Assembly: GCF_039812505.1 (NCBI RefSeq)
Contig: NZ_JBDIAQ010000112.1
Location: forward strand, 1 to 11,628
Source: Intrasporangium_A sp039812505
GTDB lineage: Bacteria > Actinomycetota > Actinomycetes > Actinomycetales > Dermatophilaceae
Length of the DNA stretch: 11,628 nucleotides
Direction: 5' to 3'
Shown piece after piece: positions 1 to 4,620 of this stretch. Both the position numbers and the translations under genes were made by a program. The notes under the pieces were generated by a model that saw nothing but the letters and a program-made list of their open reading frames with translations, had not been told where the DNA came from and searched no databases. The first letter of the stretch is position 1. Every line of letters starts with the position of its first letter.

Positions 1-74
1 CTCGCCCGGGCCTCTTCGAAGCAGGTGGTGCGGGGTGGTGGCGCGCGGTCCTCGGGGTAACGAAGGGGGACGAG
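1..74. other. unassigned flank downstream of the formamidase gene
   Basis: These 74 bases lie beyond the stop codon of the formamidase gene. I see no coding pattern, no clear hairpin with a T tract, and no RNA gene here. A terminator for the amide operon may lie further left, outside the window. Confidence 0.5.
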
Positions 75-1328
75 TCAGAACGCCGCGTGCGGCACCCCGA
101 TGCCCGGGTCGACCTGCGCCGGGCCGCTGCTCGAGGGCCGGATGTCGATGTCGAAGATCGACGTCGGCAGGTACACCGTCGAGCACGAGTTCGGGATGTC
201 GACCACGCCCGACAGGCGGCCCTCGATCGGTGCGGCGCCGAGGATCATGTACCCCTGCTCCGGGGTGTAGCCGAACTTGGTCAGGTAGTCGATCGCGTGC
301 AGGCAGGCGCGCTGGTAGGACAGGTGGCTGTCCAGGTAGCGCTGCTCACCGTCGAGGGTCACCGAGGTGCCCGAGAAGGCGAGCCACTCCGAGTACTGCG
401 GGTTGGAGATGCCCGGCATGAACACCGCGTTCTCGAAGACCCCGTAGGCCTCCATCCCGCCCTTGATCAGGTCGACGTGCATGTCTATGAAGCCACCCAT
501 CTCGATGGCCCCGCAGAAGGTGATCTCGCCGTCGCCCTGCGAGAAGTGCAGGTCGCCGGCCGAGAGGTTGGCCCCGTCGACGAAGACCGGATAGAAGACC
601 CGGGTGCCCTTGGTGAAGTTCTTGATGTCCTGGTTGCCGCCGTTCTCCCGGGGCGGCGCGGTGCGGGCGGCCTCGGCGGCCACCCGGTCGAAGTCGGCAC
701 CGGTCAGGGTGCCGAGGATGGCCATCTCCGGCTCGGGCGGCAGCGCCAGCGGCGGCACCCGGTCCGGGTCGGTCGCGATGAGCGCGGCCTCGCGGGTGTT
801 CCACCGGGCCAGCAGCTCCGCGCTCGGGGCGGTGCCCATCAGGCCCGGGTGGACCATGCCCACGAACGAGACCCCGGGCACGTGCCGCGAGGTGGCCACC
901 CCGCCGCGGAAGTCCCAGATGCACTTGTAGGCGTCGGGGAACTGGTCGGTCAGGAAGCTGCCGCCGTTGGCCTTGGCGAAGATGCCGGTGTAGCCCCAGC
1001 CCTGACCGGCCAGCGGGCCGCTGTCCTCCTGCGGGATCGGGCCGACGTCGAGGATGTCGACCACGAGCAGGTCGCCGGGCTGGGCGCCCTCGACCCGGAT
1101 CGGCCCGGTGAGCGTGTGCACGCTCTTGAGCGGGGCGTGCAGGATGTCCAGCGCCGAGTCGTCGTTGACGATGGCGCCGTCGAACCACTCGCGGCAGTCG
1201 ATGCGGAAGACGTCGCCCGGCTTGACCGTCACGTTCGGCGGGATGTCGGGGTGCCACCGGTTGTGGCCCACGAGCTGCTGGTCGGTGAACTTCCTGGTGG
1301 AGTCGAGCGGGAAGATGTTGGTCGGCAT
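75..1328 (-). CDS. fmdA: formamidase/acetamidase (FmdA/AmdA family)
   Basis: This 417-residue cytoplasmic amidohydrolase of the FmdA_AmdA family is expected to hydrolyse formamide or acetamide to ammonia and formate or acetate. Family landmarks are HPGLMGTAPS at residues 160-169, GGNQDIKN at 230-237, SAGDLHFSQGDGE at 256-268 and IPNSCSTVYLP at 378-388. The protein has the full family length and no break. The ATG at 1328 is chosen because it has a strong AAGGAGT Shine-Dalgarno (1335-1341) at 6-nt spacing and starts the typical MPTNIFPLDSTRKF N-terminus. The same frame stays open upstream to 1982, but that stretch overlaps the amide channel gene and reads as low-complexity Arg-rich sequence. 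The start lies only 2 nt past the stop of the upstream channel gene, so translational coupling is likely. Formamide versus acetamide preference cannot be read from the sequence. Confidence 0.95.
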   Translation of the reverse strand: MPTNIFPLDSTRKFTDQQLVGHNRWHPDIPPNVTVKPGDVFRIDCREWFDGAIVNDDSALDILHAPLKSVHTLTGPIRVEGAQPGDLLVVDILDVGPIPQEDSGPLAGQGWGYTGIFAKANGGSFLTDQFPDAYKCIWDFRGGVATSRHVPGVSFVGMVHPGLMGTAPSAELLARWNTREAALIATDPDRVPPLALPPEPEMAILGTLTGADFDRVAAEAARTAPPRENGGNQDIKNFTKGTRVFYPVFVDGANLSAGDLHFSQGDGEITFCGAIEMGGFIDMHVDLIKGGMEAYGVFENAVFMPGISNPQYSEWLAFSGTSVTLDGEQRYLDSHLSYQRACLHAIDYLTKFGYTPEQGYMILGAAPIEGRLSGVVDIPNSCSTVYLPTSIFDIDIRPSSSGPAQVDPGIGVPHAAF

Positions 1329-1330
1329 GG

Positions 1331-1969
1331 TCAGACTCCTTCTCGGGTGGATGTGGCGGGGGCGGTCGGGAGGGGCGGCCGTCTGGCGAGCCGGACCTTG
1401 GCCAGGACGAAGCCGGCGAGGCTCACCACGGCGATCAGCACGGCCATGACCGGGTTGGGCAGCACGGTCCACTGGCCGGTGAGCAGCAGGAAGGCGGGGA
1501 TCGCGGCGGTCGTCCAGCCCTCGATCGCGGCGACCGCGCCGGTGTAGGCGGTGATCGCGACGTTCTCCCGGCCGAGCAGGTCGAAGAAGAGCCACCAGAG
1601 GTAGGCCCAGAGCAGCCAGATGACGCCGAACGCCCAGTCCTGGTAGCGCAGGACGTTGACGACGGCATAGCCGATGGCCGCGACGGCGACGAACAGGGAG
1701 AACCAGCCGAGCCCGGTCCCGTCGAAGCCCCACACCTCGTTCATCGCGACGTACAGGTAGGTGAAGCCGAACAGGTAGAGCCCGGAGGCGCCGAAGATCA
1801 CGTCCTGGTTCCCGCCCGAGCTGATGATCAGGTAGGTCGGTGTGATCACCTGCAGGAAGCCGACGAAGACGTTGAGCGGCACGGCCCCGGCCCCCTTCAC
1901 CCGGCCGAGCAGCGCCAAGCCGTTGATGAACAGGACGGCTCCGACGTAGAACAGACCGACGTTGCTCAT
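1331..1969 (-). CDS. amiS: AmiS/UreI-family amide or urea channel
   Basis: This is a 212-residue polytopic inner-membrane protein with about six or seven hydrophobic segments (roughly residues 3-22, 30-50, 58-78, 88-106, 112-132, 138-163 and 172-192). The segments GLYLFGFTYLYVAMNEVW (63-80) and DWAFGVIWLLWAYLWW (111-126) match the aromatic, Glu-containing pattern of AmiS/UreI proteins, which are passive channels for urea or short-chain amides. The C-terminal tail from 193 is short, basic and Pro-rich. ATG at 1969 has a GGAGGT Shine-Dalgarno (1975-1980) at 5-nt spacing. It sits between the fmdB-like gene and the formamidase, so it most likely feeds amide substrate to the formamidase. Urea is a less likely substrate because no urease genes are seen. 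Family assignment is secure; substrate is inferred from context. Confidence 0.93.
   Translation of the reverse strand: MSNVGLFYVGAVLFINGLALLGRVKGAGAVPLNVFVGFLQVITPTYLIISSGGNQDVIFGASGLYLFGFTYLYVAMNEVWGFDGTGLGWFSLFVAVAAIGYAVVNVLRYQDWAFGVIWLLWAYLWWLFFDLLGRENVAITAYTGAVAAIEGWTTAAIPAFLLLTGQWTVLPNPVMAVLIAVVSLAGFVLAKVRLARRPPLPTAPATSTREGV
1335..1341 (-). promoter_or_regulatory. ribosome binding site of fmdA
   Basis: The sequence reads AAGGAGT on the minus strand, 6 nt before the ATG at 1328. It lies inside the 3' end of amiS and decides the formamidase start over the in-frame open extension reaching 1982. Confidence 0.85.
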
Positions 1970-1974
1970 GCGGG

Positions 1975-1980
1975 ACCTCC
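1975..1980 (-). promoter_or_regulatory. ribosome binding site of amiS
   Basis: GGAGGT on the minus strand lies 5 nt before the ATG at 1969. It is a near-consensus site, in contrast to most lead genes in this window, which lack one. Confidence 0.85.
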
Positions 1981-1994
1981 ATCGGGCCTGGGTC

Positions 1995-2010
1995 GCGCGC
2001 TGTGGCGCGC
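1995..2010. other. short GC hairpin in the fmdB-amiS gap
   Basis: A perfect inverted repeat GCGCGC-TGTG-GCGCGC lies in the 45-bp gap between the fmdB-like gene and amiS. There is no T tract in the direction of transcription. It might give partial attenuation or mRNA protection, but a 6-bp G/C repeat is not rare at this base composition. Confidence 0.3.
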
Positions 2011-2014
2011 CGCG

Positions 2015-2299
2015 TCAGGGGGGTGGGAGCTTGGCGGTGCGGGGGTCGGCCGCTGGTCGGGGCCGACGTGCGCGGCCGCCGACAGGGTGGCCGACCACGG
2101 CCGGACGGTCGGCGGTGGCTGTGGTGGCGTCGAGCATTGCCCGGGCACGACCGTCGCCCAGGCGCAGCTGCGGAGCGGAGTAGACCCGGCGCGCGGCTCG
2201 GCCGCAGGCCGGACAGGGGGCCGTCGGCCCGACCTCACCCATCGGGACGGTCAGGGTCACGACGCCGTCCTGCTCGCAGCGGAACTCGTAGGTCGCCAC
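2015..2299 (-). CDS. fmdB: FmdB-family zinc-ribbon protein
   Basis: This 94-residue protein opens with the FmdB signature MATYEFRC. A CPAC pair (Cys29, Cys32) followed by GRAARRVYSAP matches the second half of the FmdB zinc ribbon. In the first half Cys8 is present, but the partner expected at residue 11 is Asp (CEQDG), so only three of four ligands are visible. The tail from about residue 48 is Arg/Ala/Pro-rich. Proteins of this family sit next to formamidase genes and are named as putative regulators, but their molecular role is poorly defined. The start is GTG at 2299, supported by the family N-terminus; only a weak Shine-Dalgarno (GGTAGGT, 2304-2310) precedes it. It is first in the operon with amiS and fmdA. 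A tiny in-frame ORF ending in TAG lies just upstream. Confidence 0.85.
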   Translation of the reverse strand: MATYEFRCEQDGVVTLTVPMGEVGPTAPCPACGRAARRVYSAPQLRLGDGRARAMLDATTATADRPAVVGHPVGGRARRPRPAADPRTAKLPPP

Positions 2300-2305
2300 G
2301 GTGAC

Positions 2306-2326
2306 CTACCGGGGAGACCCTGTCAT
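2306..2326 (-). other. possible six-codon leader ORF ahead of fmdB
   Basis: On the minus strand an ATG at 2326 opens six codons (MTGSPR) closed by TAG at 2306-2308. It is in frame with fmdB, whose GTG follows after two more codons. The ATG sits exactly 6 nt downstream of the best -10 hexamer in the window, the position where a leaderless start would fall. This could be a real leader peptide coupled to fmdB, or just an accident in a short 5' UTR. No comparison with related genomes was possible. Confidence 0.35.
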
Positions 2327-2332
2327 GCCGGG

Positions 2333-2361
2333 ATGCTACCAACGGCCCTGGGGGGCAACAA
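2333..2361 (-). promoter_or_regulatory. promoter of the fmdB-amiS-fmdA operon
   Basis: On the minus strand, a -35 hexamer TTGTTG (2356-2361), a 17-nt spacer and a -10 hexamer TAGCAT (2333-2338) form a near-consensus housekeeping promoter. Initiation about 7 nt downstream would fall near 2326. It points away from the kinase gene starting at 2407. Confidence 0.6.
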
Positions 2362-2389
2362 GGGCGACGGCCGCGGCCTGCCGAGGCGG

Positions 2390-2398
2390 GCGGCATAC
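2390..2398 (+). repeat. GCGGCATAC motif, copy 1
   Basis: The 9-mer GCGGCATAC lies in the gap before the kinase gene; its last bases form part of the CATACT -10-like hexamer. It is one of six copies in the window. Confidence 0.6.
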
Positions 2399-2399
2399 T
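2394..2399 (+). promoter_or_regulatory. -10 element of the kinase gene (leaderless candidate)
   Basis: CATACT, one mismatch from TANNNT, ends 7 nt before the ATG at 2407. No Shine-Dalgarno is present, so the mRNA would probably begin at or next to the start codon. No convincing -35 is visible. Confidence 0.5.
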
Positions 2400-2406
2400 G
2401 CCGCAC

Positions 2407-3309
2407 ATGCCTCCAGAGGTGCCGTCCGCGGACGCCTGGGTGACCGGGTATGCCGCCGAGCTCGGGCTGGTCGTGCCGGCGCGGGAGCGTCCCCGCTGGG
2501 TCGACACGCCCTCGGGTGCCCGGCTCGCCGTGCTCGGCGGCGCCGTGGTCAAGCTGCACCGGCGACGCACCGGCCGGGAGGCGCTGGCGAACCGGCTTGC
2601 CGCCGTGGTGGATCCGAGCCTCGCCGGCCTGTTCGCCCCACCCCTCTCGCCCTCGGTGGCCCAGGCTCCCGACGGCTCGCTCGTGACCGCGTGGCCCGAG
2701 GTGCCGGTGCTCGACCCCGACTCGCCCGTCCCCTGGGCCGCTGCCGGCGAGCTGCTCGCCCGGCTGCACCGTGCCGCATCACCCCTCGTCCTCCCCACGC
2801 ACGGAGGGACCGACCGGGTGGGCCGAGCGGTGCAGCGGGCGCGCCGGACGCCTGCCCGGGCCCACGCCGACACGACGATGCTGGCCCGGCTCGGCGAAGC
2901 CCTGGCCCGGGAGGCCACCCGGGCCGCCGACGGGCGGGAGCCCGCTGAGCGGCATACGACTTCGCGCGCCGTCGTCCACGGGGACTGGCACCTCGGGCAG
3001 CTGGGATGGTGGCGGGGCGGCTGGCGCCTGCTCGACGTCGACGACCTCGGTGTCGGCGACCCCGCCTGGGACCTCGGCCGACCGGCCGGGTTCTGGGCCG
3101 CGGGCCTGTTGGACGACGCGTCGTGGCGCACCTTCCTGGACGCCTACCGCGCCGCGGGTGGCCCGGCGGTGCCACGGGTCGGCGACCCGTGGCCGGGGCT
3201 CGACCTGCCGGCGCGCTGTGCCGTGTTCGTCGCGGCGGTGCGCTCGCTGCGCGGTGCGGCGCCCGACGAGGAGGGCCGCAGGCTTCTGCAGGCGTGTCGG
3301 CAGATGTGA
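2407..3309 (+). CDS. small-molecule kinase, aminoglycoside phosphotransferase (APH) fold
   Basis: This is a 300-residue cytoplasmic kinase of the APH/choline-kinase-like fold. The catalytic loop HGDWHLGQ is at residues 191-198 (Asp193 the expected base) and the metal-binding stretch LLDVDDLGVGDPAWDL is at 208-223. Lys49 in AVVKLHR is a plausible ATP-anchoring lysine. The usual Asn of HGDxxxxN is Gln198, as in HGDxHLGQ kinases such as maltokinases, which argues for a sugar or metabolite substrate rather than an antibiotic. Length is normal for a single-domain APH protein, although the N-lobe is short and weakly conserved to my eye. The ATG at 2407 is preferred because a -10-like hexamer lies 7 nt upstream. 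Its stop overlaps the Shine-Dalgarno of the next gene, so the two are likely co-transcribed. Substrate unknown. Confidence 0.85.
   Translation: MPPEVPSADAWVTGYAAELGLVVPARERPRWVDTPSGARLAVLGGAVVKLHRRRTGREALANRLAAVVDPSLAGLFAPPLSPSVAQAPDGSLVTAWPEVPVLDPDSPVPWAAAGELLARLHRAASPLVLPTHGGTDRVGRAVQRARRTPARAHADTTMLARLGEALAREATRAADGREPAERHTTSRAVVHGDWHLGQLGWWRGGWRLLDVDDLGVGDPAWDLGRPAGFWAAGLLDDASWRTFLDAYRAAGGPAVPRVGDPWPGLDLPARCAVFVAAVRSLRGAAPDEEGRRLLQACRQM
2448..2456 (-). repeat. GCGGCATAC motif, copy 2
   Basis: Read on the minus strand this is GCGGCATAC. It lies inside the kinase gene, where Tyr15 uses the rare codon TAT, which is what creates the motif. Confidence 0.6.
2949..2957 (+). repeat. GCGGCATAC motif, copy 3
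   Basis: The 9-mer lies inside the kinase gene on its coding strand. His183 uses CAT rather than the commoner CAC, which completes the motif. Confidence 0.6.
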
Positions 3310-3312
3310 GGA
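3308..3312 (+). promoter_or_regulatory. ribosome binding site of the zf-TFIIB gene
   Basis: GAGGA lies 7 nt before the ATG at 3320 and overlaps the TGA stop (3307-3309) of the kinase gene. This supports the start and translational coupling. Confidence 0.7.
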
Positions 3313-3319
3313 TGGTGCC

Positions 3320-3631
3320 ATGACCCAGCAGCCACCCCCCTTCCCGGGCCAGGACCGCACCGGAGCAGCCGGTTACCAGCCGCAGAACTTCGTCTGCCCC
3401 AAGTGCCAGGGCGCCATGCGCACCTACGACCGCAACGGCGTGCACGTGGAGCAGTGCGAGACCTGCCGCGGCCTGTTCCTCGACTTCGGGGAGTTCGAGC
3501 GGCTCAGCCAGCTGGAGAGCCGCTTCGTCGCCCAGCCGCCACCGACCCAGTACGGCGACCCGTACTGGGGCCAGCAGGGCGGACACCGCTACCGCAAGCG
3601 CGGCCTGTCCGGGCTGTTCTTCTCCAGCTGA
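3320..3631 (+). CDS. small zf-TFIIB zinc-ribbon protein
   Basis: This 103-residue soluble protein carries one zf-TFIIB-type zinc ribbon. The ligand pairs are Cys26/Cys29 (CPKC) and Cys46/Cys49 (CETC), followed by RGLFLDFGEFERL, the typical GxWLDxGELE-like ending of this family. An approximately 22-residue Pro/Gln-rich N-terminus and a Gln/Gly/Tyr-rich stretch (72-88) lead to a basic then hydrophobic tail GLSGLFFSS. The family is widespread and its function is generally unknown; structural zinc binding is the only safe statement. The ATG at 3320 has a Shine-Dalgarno overlapping the kinase stop codon; the same frame is open far upstream but that part is antisense-like noise within the kinase gene. 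It converges with the heme oxygenase gene, with 12 bp between the two stop codons. Confidence 0.85.
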   Translation: MTQQPPPFPGQDRTGAAGYQPQNFVCPKCQGAMRTYDRNGVHVEQCETCRGLFLDFGEFERLSQLESRFVAQPPPTQYGDPYWGQQGGHRYRKRGLSGLFFSS

Positions 3632-3648
3632 GCCGGACGTCGCTCAGC
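3627..3648. terminator. candidate bidirectional hairpin between convergent genes
   Basis: GCTGAGC (3627-3633) and GCTCAGC (3642-3648) form a perfect 7-bp stem with an 8-nt loop. The TGA stops of both convergent genes lie within the arms. There is no T tract on either side, so termination is only a suggestion from position. Confidence 0.35.
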
Positions 3649-3955
3649 GGGCGCCCGGCTTCACGTCGAGCACCACGTCGAACTCGAGCAGGTCCGTCGA
3701 CGCCATGACGGTCGGTCCTTGCTCGCCCTTGTGCGCGGCGCGCGCCGACCCGTCGCGCCAGCCCGCGTAGGACTCCTCGTCGGCCCACTGGGTCACCACG
3801 AAGTAGCGCTGCTCTCCCTTGACGGGCCGCAGCAGCTGGAAGCCGAGGAAGCCGGGAGAGTCCTCCACGACGCCCGCCCGCCGCGAGAAGCGGCGCTCGA
3901 GCTCGTCGGCCCGGTCGGCGGGGACGGTGATGGCGTTGATCTTGACGATGGCCAT
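3644..3955 (-). CDS. mhuD: MhuD-like heme-degrading monooxygenase (ABM fold)
   Basis: This 103-residue protein has the dimeric ferredoxin-like ABM/IsdG fold. From memory its sequence tracks mycobacterial MhuD closely, for example VKINAITVPA at 4-13, SPGFLGFQLLRPVKGE at 33-48, and LLEFDVVLDV at 89-98. The residues known as functional in MhuD are all present at the same numbers: Asn7, Arg22, Trp66 and the heme-ligating His75. It should therefore open heme to release iron in the cytosol, giving mycobilin-type or biliverdin-type products; which one cannot be told. The ATG at 3955 matches the family N-terminus. It lies 19 nt downstream of the Lrp-type gene on the same strand, and a TACCCT hexamer in that gap suggests its own leaderless promoter. 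No heme uptake genes are nearby. Confidence 0.88.
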   Translation of the reverse strand: MAIVKINAITVPADRADELERRFSRRAGVVEDSPGFLGFQLLRPVKGEQRYFVVTQWADEESYAGWRDGSARAAHKGEQGPTVMASTDLLEFDVVLDVKPGAR

Positions 3956-3962
3956 GGCTTCG

Positions 3963-3968
3963 AGGGTA
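3963..3968 (-). promoter_or_regulatory. -10 element of the MhuD-like gene (leaderless candidate)
   Basis: TACCCT on the minus strand fits TANNNT and ends 7 nt before the ATG at 3955. It occupies the 19-nt gap after the regulator gene. There is no Shine-Dalgarno. A -35 is not evident inside the regulator's 3' end. Confidence 0.5.
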
Positions 3969-3974
3969 TGCCGC
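3966..3974 (-). repeat. GCGGCATAC motif, copy 4
   Basis: On the minus strand this 9-mer lies between the regulator stop codon and the MhuD-like gene and overlaps the TACCCT hexamer. Confidence 0.6.
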
Positions 3975-4532
3975 TCACCTGCGCCCCGCTGCCCGGGCCC
4001 GGCGCGCGCCGGCCGGGTCCCAGGGGTGACCACCCTCGATCCGCTCGAAGATCAGGCTCGTCTCGGCGTGCGCCACCCCGGCCAGCGAGGTGAGGTGGTC
4101 CAGGACGAGGTCGCGCAGCGCGTCGGACGACGCGGCGCAGACGTGCACCAGGAAGTCGGTGTGCCCCGCGACGTGGTAGGCCGCCACCACCCCCGGCACC
4201 TCGCGGATCCGGGCCCGCACGGCGTCCATCGCCTCGCGGGCGTGGCCGGTGAACTGCAGCGCGATCATCGCCTCCATCGGGCGGCCGACCGAGGCGAGGT
4301 CGACGTCGGCATGGATGCCGCGCACCACCTGCGAGGCGAGCAGGGCCCGCACCCGCCCGGCGCACGTGGACTCGGGGATGCCGACCCGCCGGGCGATCTC
4401 CGCGTTGGACATCCGCCCGTCGTCGACCAGCAGCGCGAGGATGGCCACGTCGACGTCGTCGAGCGGGGGCGCGGGAGGCGCGGGGTAGGGGGGTCGTGGA
4501 TTCCGCGGTGGGGCGGCTCGGCGATTGGACAT
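3975..4532 (-). CDS. Lrp/AsnC-family transcriptional regulator
   Basis: This 185-residue DNA-binding protein has an N-terminal winged helix-turn-helix starting near LDDVDVAILALLVDDGRMSN and continuing through AEIARRVGIPESTCAGRVRA. It is followed by an Lrp-type RAM/effector domain with VPGVVAAYHVAGHTDFLVHV, where the GxxDF core is clear. A Pro/Arg-rich extension of about 22 residues precedes the first helix, longer than in most Lrp proteins. The ATG at 4532 is chosen because GATACT lies 6 nt upstream; an open frame to 4709 would overlap the divergent PLP gene and is unlikely. Lrp/AsnC proteins form dimers or octamers that sense amino acids. Divergence from a Cys/Met PLP enzyme suggests that gene is the target and a sulfur or related amino acid the effector, together with autoregulation through the dyad at 4571-4586. 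Confidence 0.92.
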   Translation of the reverse strand: MSNRRAAPPRNPRPPYPAPPAPPLDDVDVAILALLVDDGRMSNAEIARRVGIPESTCAGRVRALLASQVVRGIHADVDLASVGRPMEAMIALQFTGHAREAMDAVRARIREVPGVVAAYHVAGHTDFLVHVCAASSDALRDLVLDHLTSLAGVAHAETSLIFERIEGGHPWDPAGARRARAAGRR

Positions 4533-4538
4533 GACAGC

Positions 4539-4568
4539 AGTATCCGCGACACAGCGGATCGAGTACAA
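4539..4568 (-). promoter_or_regulatory. promoter of the Lrp/AsnC gene (leaderless candidate)
   Basis: On the minus strand, TTGTAC (4563-4568) is a -35 candidate, followed by an 18-nt spacer and the -10 hexamer GATACT (4539-4544). Six nt then separate it from the ATG at 4532. No Shine-Dalgarno is seen. Confidence 0.5.
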
Positions 4569-4570
4569 GG

Positions 4571-4586
4571 AATCAACGGATTGATT
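4571..4586. promoter_or_regulatory. candidate Lrp-type operator dyad
   Basis: AATCAA-CGGA-TTGATT is a perfect 6-bp inverted repeat in the AT-rich divergent gap. It lies next to the regulator's -35 and overlaps the -35 candidate of the PLP gene. Lrp-family sites are typically short AT-rich dyads of about 15 bp, and local regulators often bind their divergent promoter. Binding itself is inferred. Confidence 0.5.
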
Positions 4587-4614
4587 GCCTTCACATCGCG
4601 GAATCGGTGACACT
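4585..4614 (+). promoter_or_regulatory. promoter of the PLP enzyme gene (leaderless candidate)
   Basis: TTGCCT (4585-4590), an 18-nt spacer and GACACT (4609-4614) are plausible -35 and -10 elements. The -10 ends 6 nt before the ATG at 4621, and there is no Shine-Dalgarno. Confidence 0.45.
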
Positions 4615-4620
4615 CTAGTC

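Noticed and set aside
87..1547. Long plus-strand open frame opposite fmdA and amiS
   Set aside because: It is a GC-driven antisense shadow with His/Val/Gly/Arg bias and no recognisable domain. The same applies to the frames at 4615-5877 (minus) and 9013-10410 (plus).
1329..1982. In-frame upstream extension of the formamidase to 1982, giving 635 residues
   Set aside because: It overlaps the amiS gene in another frame, is Arg/Ala-rich low-complexity sequence, and the ATG at 1328 has a perfect Shine-Dalgarno and the family N-terminus.
2291..2306. Imperfect dyad GGTCGCC-AC-GGTGACC over the fmdB start as a GlnR or other operator
   Set aside because: It has one mismatch, sits on the start codon, and does not match the GlnR pattern GTNAC-n6-GAAAC that nitrogen control would predict.
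2407..3309. Calling the APH-fold protein an aminoglycoside resistance enzyme
   Set aside because: Only the fold motifs are shared. The HGDxHLGQ loop resembles metabolite kinases, and there is no mobile or resistance context.
4585..4620. TTG start at 4585 for the PLP enzyme
   Set aside because: It would put promoter elements inside the gene. The protein family begins at the residues encoded from 4621.
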